Position numbers and translations under genes: made by a program. Positions 41,148 to 41,286 of a stretch of 41,286 bases of DNA are shown in pieces (position 1 is the first letter of the stretch; each line of letters begins with the position of its first letter). The notes under the pieces were generated by a model, which was not told the DNA's origin, did not search any database, and saw nothing but the letters and a program-made list of their open reading frames with translations. The stretch is from NCBI GenBank assembly GCA_964485215.1, contig CAZAIM010000004.1, positions 1 to 41,286 on the forward strand, written 5' to 3'. This stretch comes from HGM04593 sp964485215. GTDB lineage: Bacteria > Bacteroidota > Bacteroidia > Bacteroidales > Bacteroidaceae.

Positions 41148-41286
41148 CGGCAACACGAACAGTGACAGGTCGTGCGCAGTACCGATCTGTGGTGCTACGC
41201 GGGTCGCGAACCGTTCCTGTTGTCAATGATTAGGGGTCAGCGGATATTCCCGGTTGGCATGCCTCTAATCAAGAATAAAAGCATAT

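Noticed and set aside
1..41286. CRISPR array, tRNA, rRNA or insertion sequence
   Set aside because: I saw no regularly spaced repeats, tRNA-like cloverleaf with CCA end, rRNA-like blocks or transposase reading frames in the gaps; a covariance-model scan would be needed to exclude small structured RNAs.

Overview
The window is chromosomal DNA from a member of the order Bacteroidales. The evidence is the set of lineage-typical genes (the type IX secretion genes porU, porV and porT, DUF6242, DUF6089, DUF4890 and DUF2007 proteins, BamA with several tandem OmpH/Skp chaperones, a Bacteroidales-type acyl-ACP thioesterase) and promoters of the Bacteroidetes type: a -7 box close to TAnnTTTG and, in three good cases, TTTG exactly 19 bases upstream. 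No genus can be given from sequence reading alone. Coding density is high. I saw no rRNA, tRNA, CRISPR array, insertion sequence or prophage; this is mostly core genome with a few less ordinary pieces.

Layout. 1-7283 (+): the end of the redox repressor gene rex, a fumarylacetoacetase-fold hydrolase, porU and porV (sortase and outer-membrane shuttle of type IX secretion), ispF and a lipoprotein phosphoesterase. 7310-8424 (+): ribD behind its own promoter. 8595-18504 (+): a long co-directional envelope cluster, DUF6242 lipoprotein, DUF6089 outer-membrane protein, uppS, bamA, three ompH/skp genes, murI, a tail-anchored Ser/Thr kinase and a small membrane protein with WG-like repeats. 18518-20833 (-): O-methyltransferase, rbfA and a LolC/E-type permease. 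21011-24922 (+): xerD-type recombinase, a lipoprotein combining an OmpA-like segment with TPRs, and dprA. 24923-25230: a gap holding an orphan C-terminal sorting-domain fragment and the hflX promoter. 25231-28223 (+): hflX and a class I fumarase. 28314-33158 (-): acyl-ACP thioesterase, ABC-F ATPase, DUF4890 protein, lolD and tcdA. 33264-34271 (+): asd. 34400-35101 (-): porT. 35266-35611 (+): a 55-residue 2[4Fe-4S] ferredoxin and a possible 30-residue membrane peptide. 35699-38458 (-): a TlpA-type thioredoxin and a 5'-nucleotidase split over two genes. 38668-41102: rplS (+), a DUF2007 protein (-), frr and rsgA (+).

How the genes work together. The main theme is building the cell envelope: undecaprenyl diphosphate (uppS), D-glutamate for peptidoglycan (murI), beta-barrel assembly (bamA, skp paralogues), lipoprotein export (lolC/E-like, lolD) and surface secretion (porU, porV, porT). 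A second theme is translation and ribosome maturation (rbfA, hflX, rplS, frr, rsgA, tcdA). Four of the five convergent gene pairs are separated by a long perfect inverted repeat that probably terminates transcription from both sides. The items most worth a second look are the kinase plus WG-repeat membrane pair at the end of the envelope cluster, the Tyr/Asn-rich insertion in BamA, the orphan sorting-domain fragment, and the small hydrophobic peptide beside the ferredoxin.
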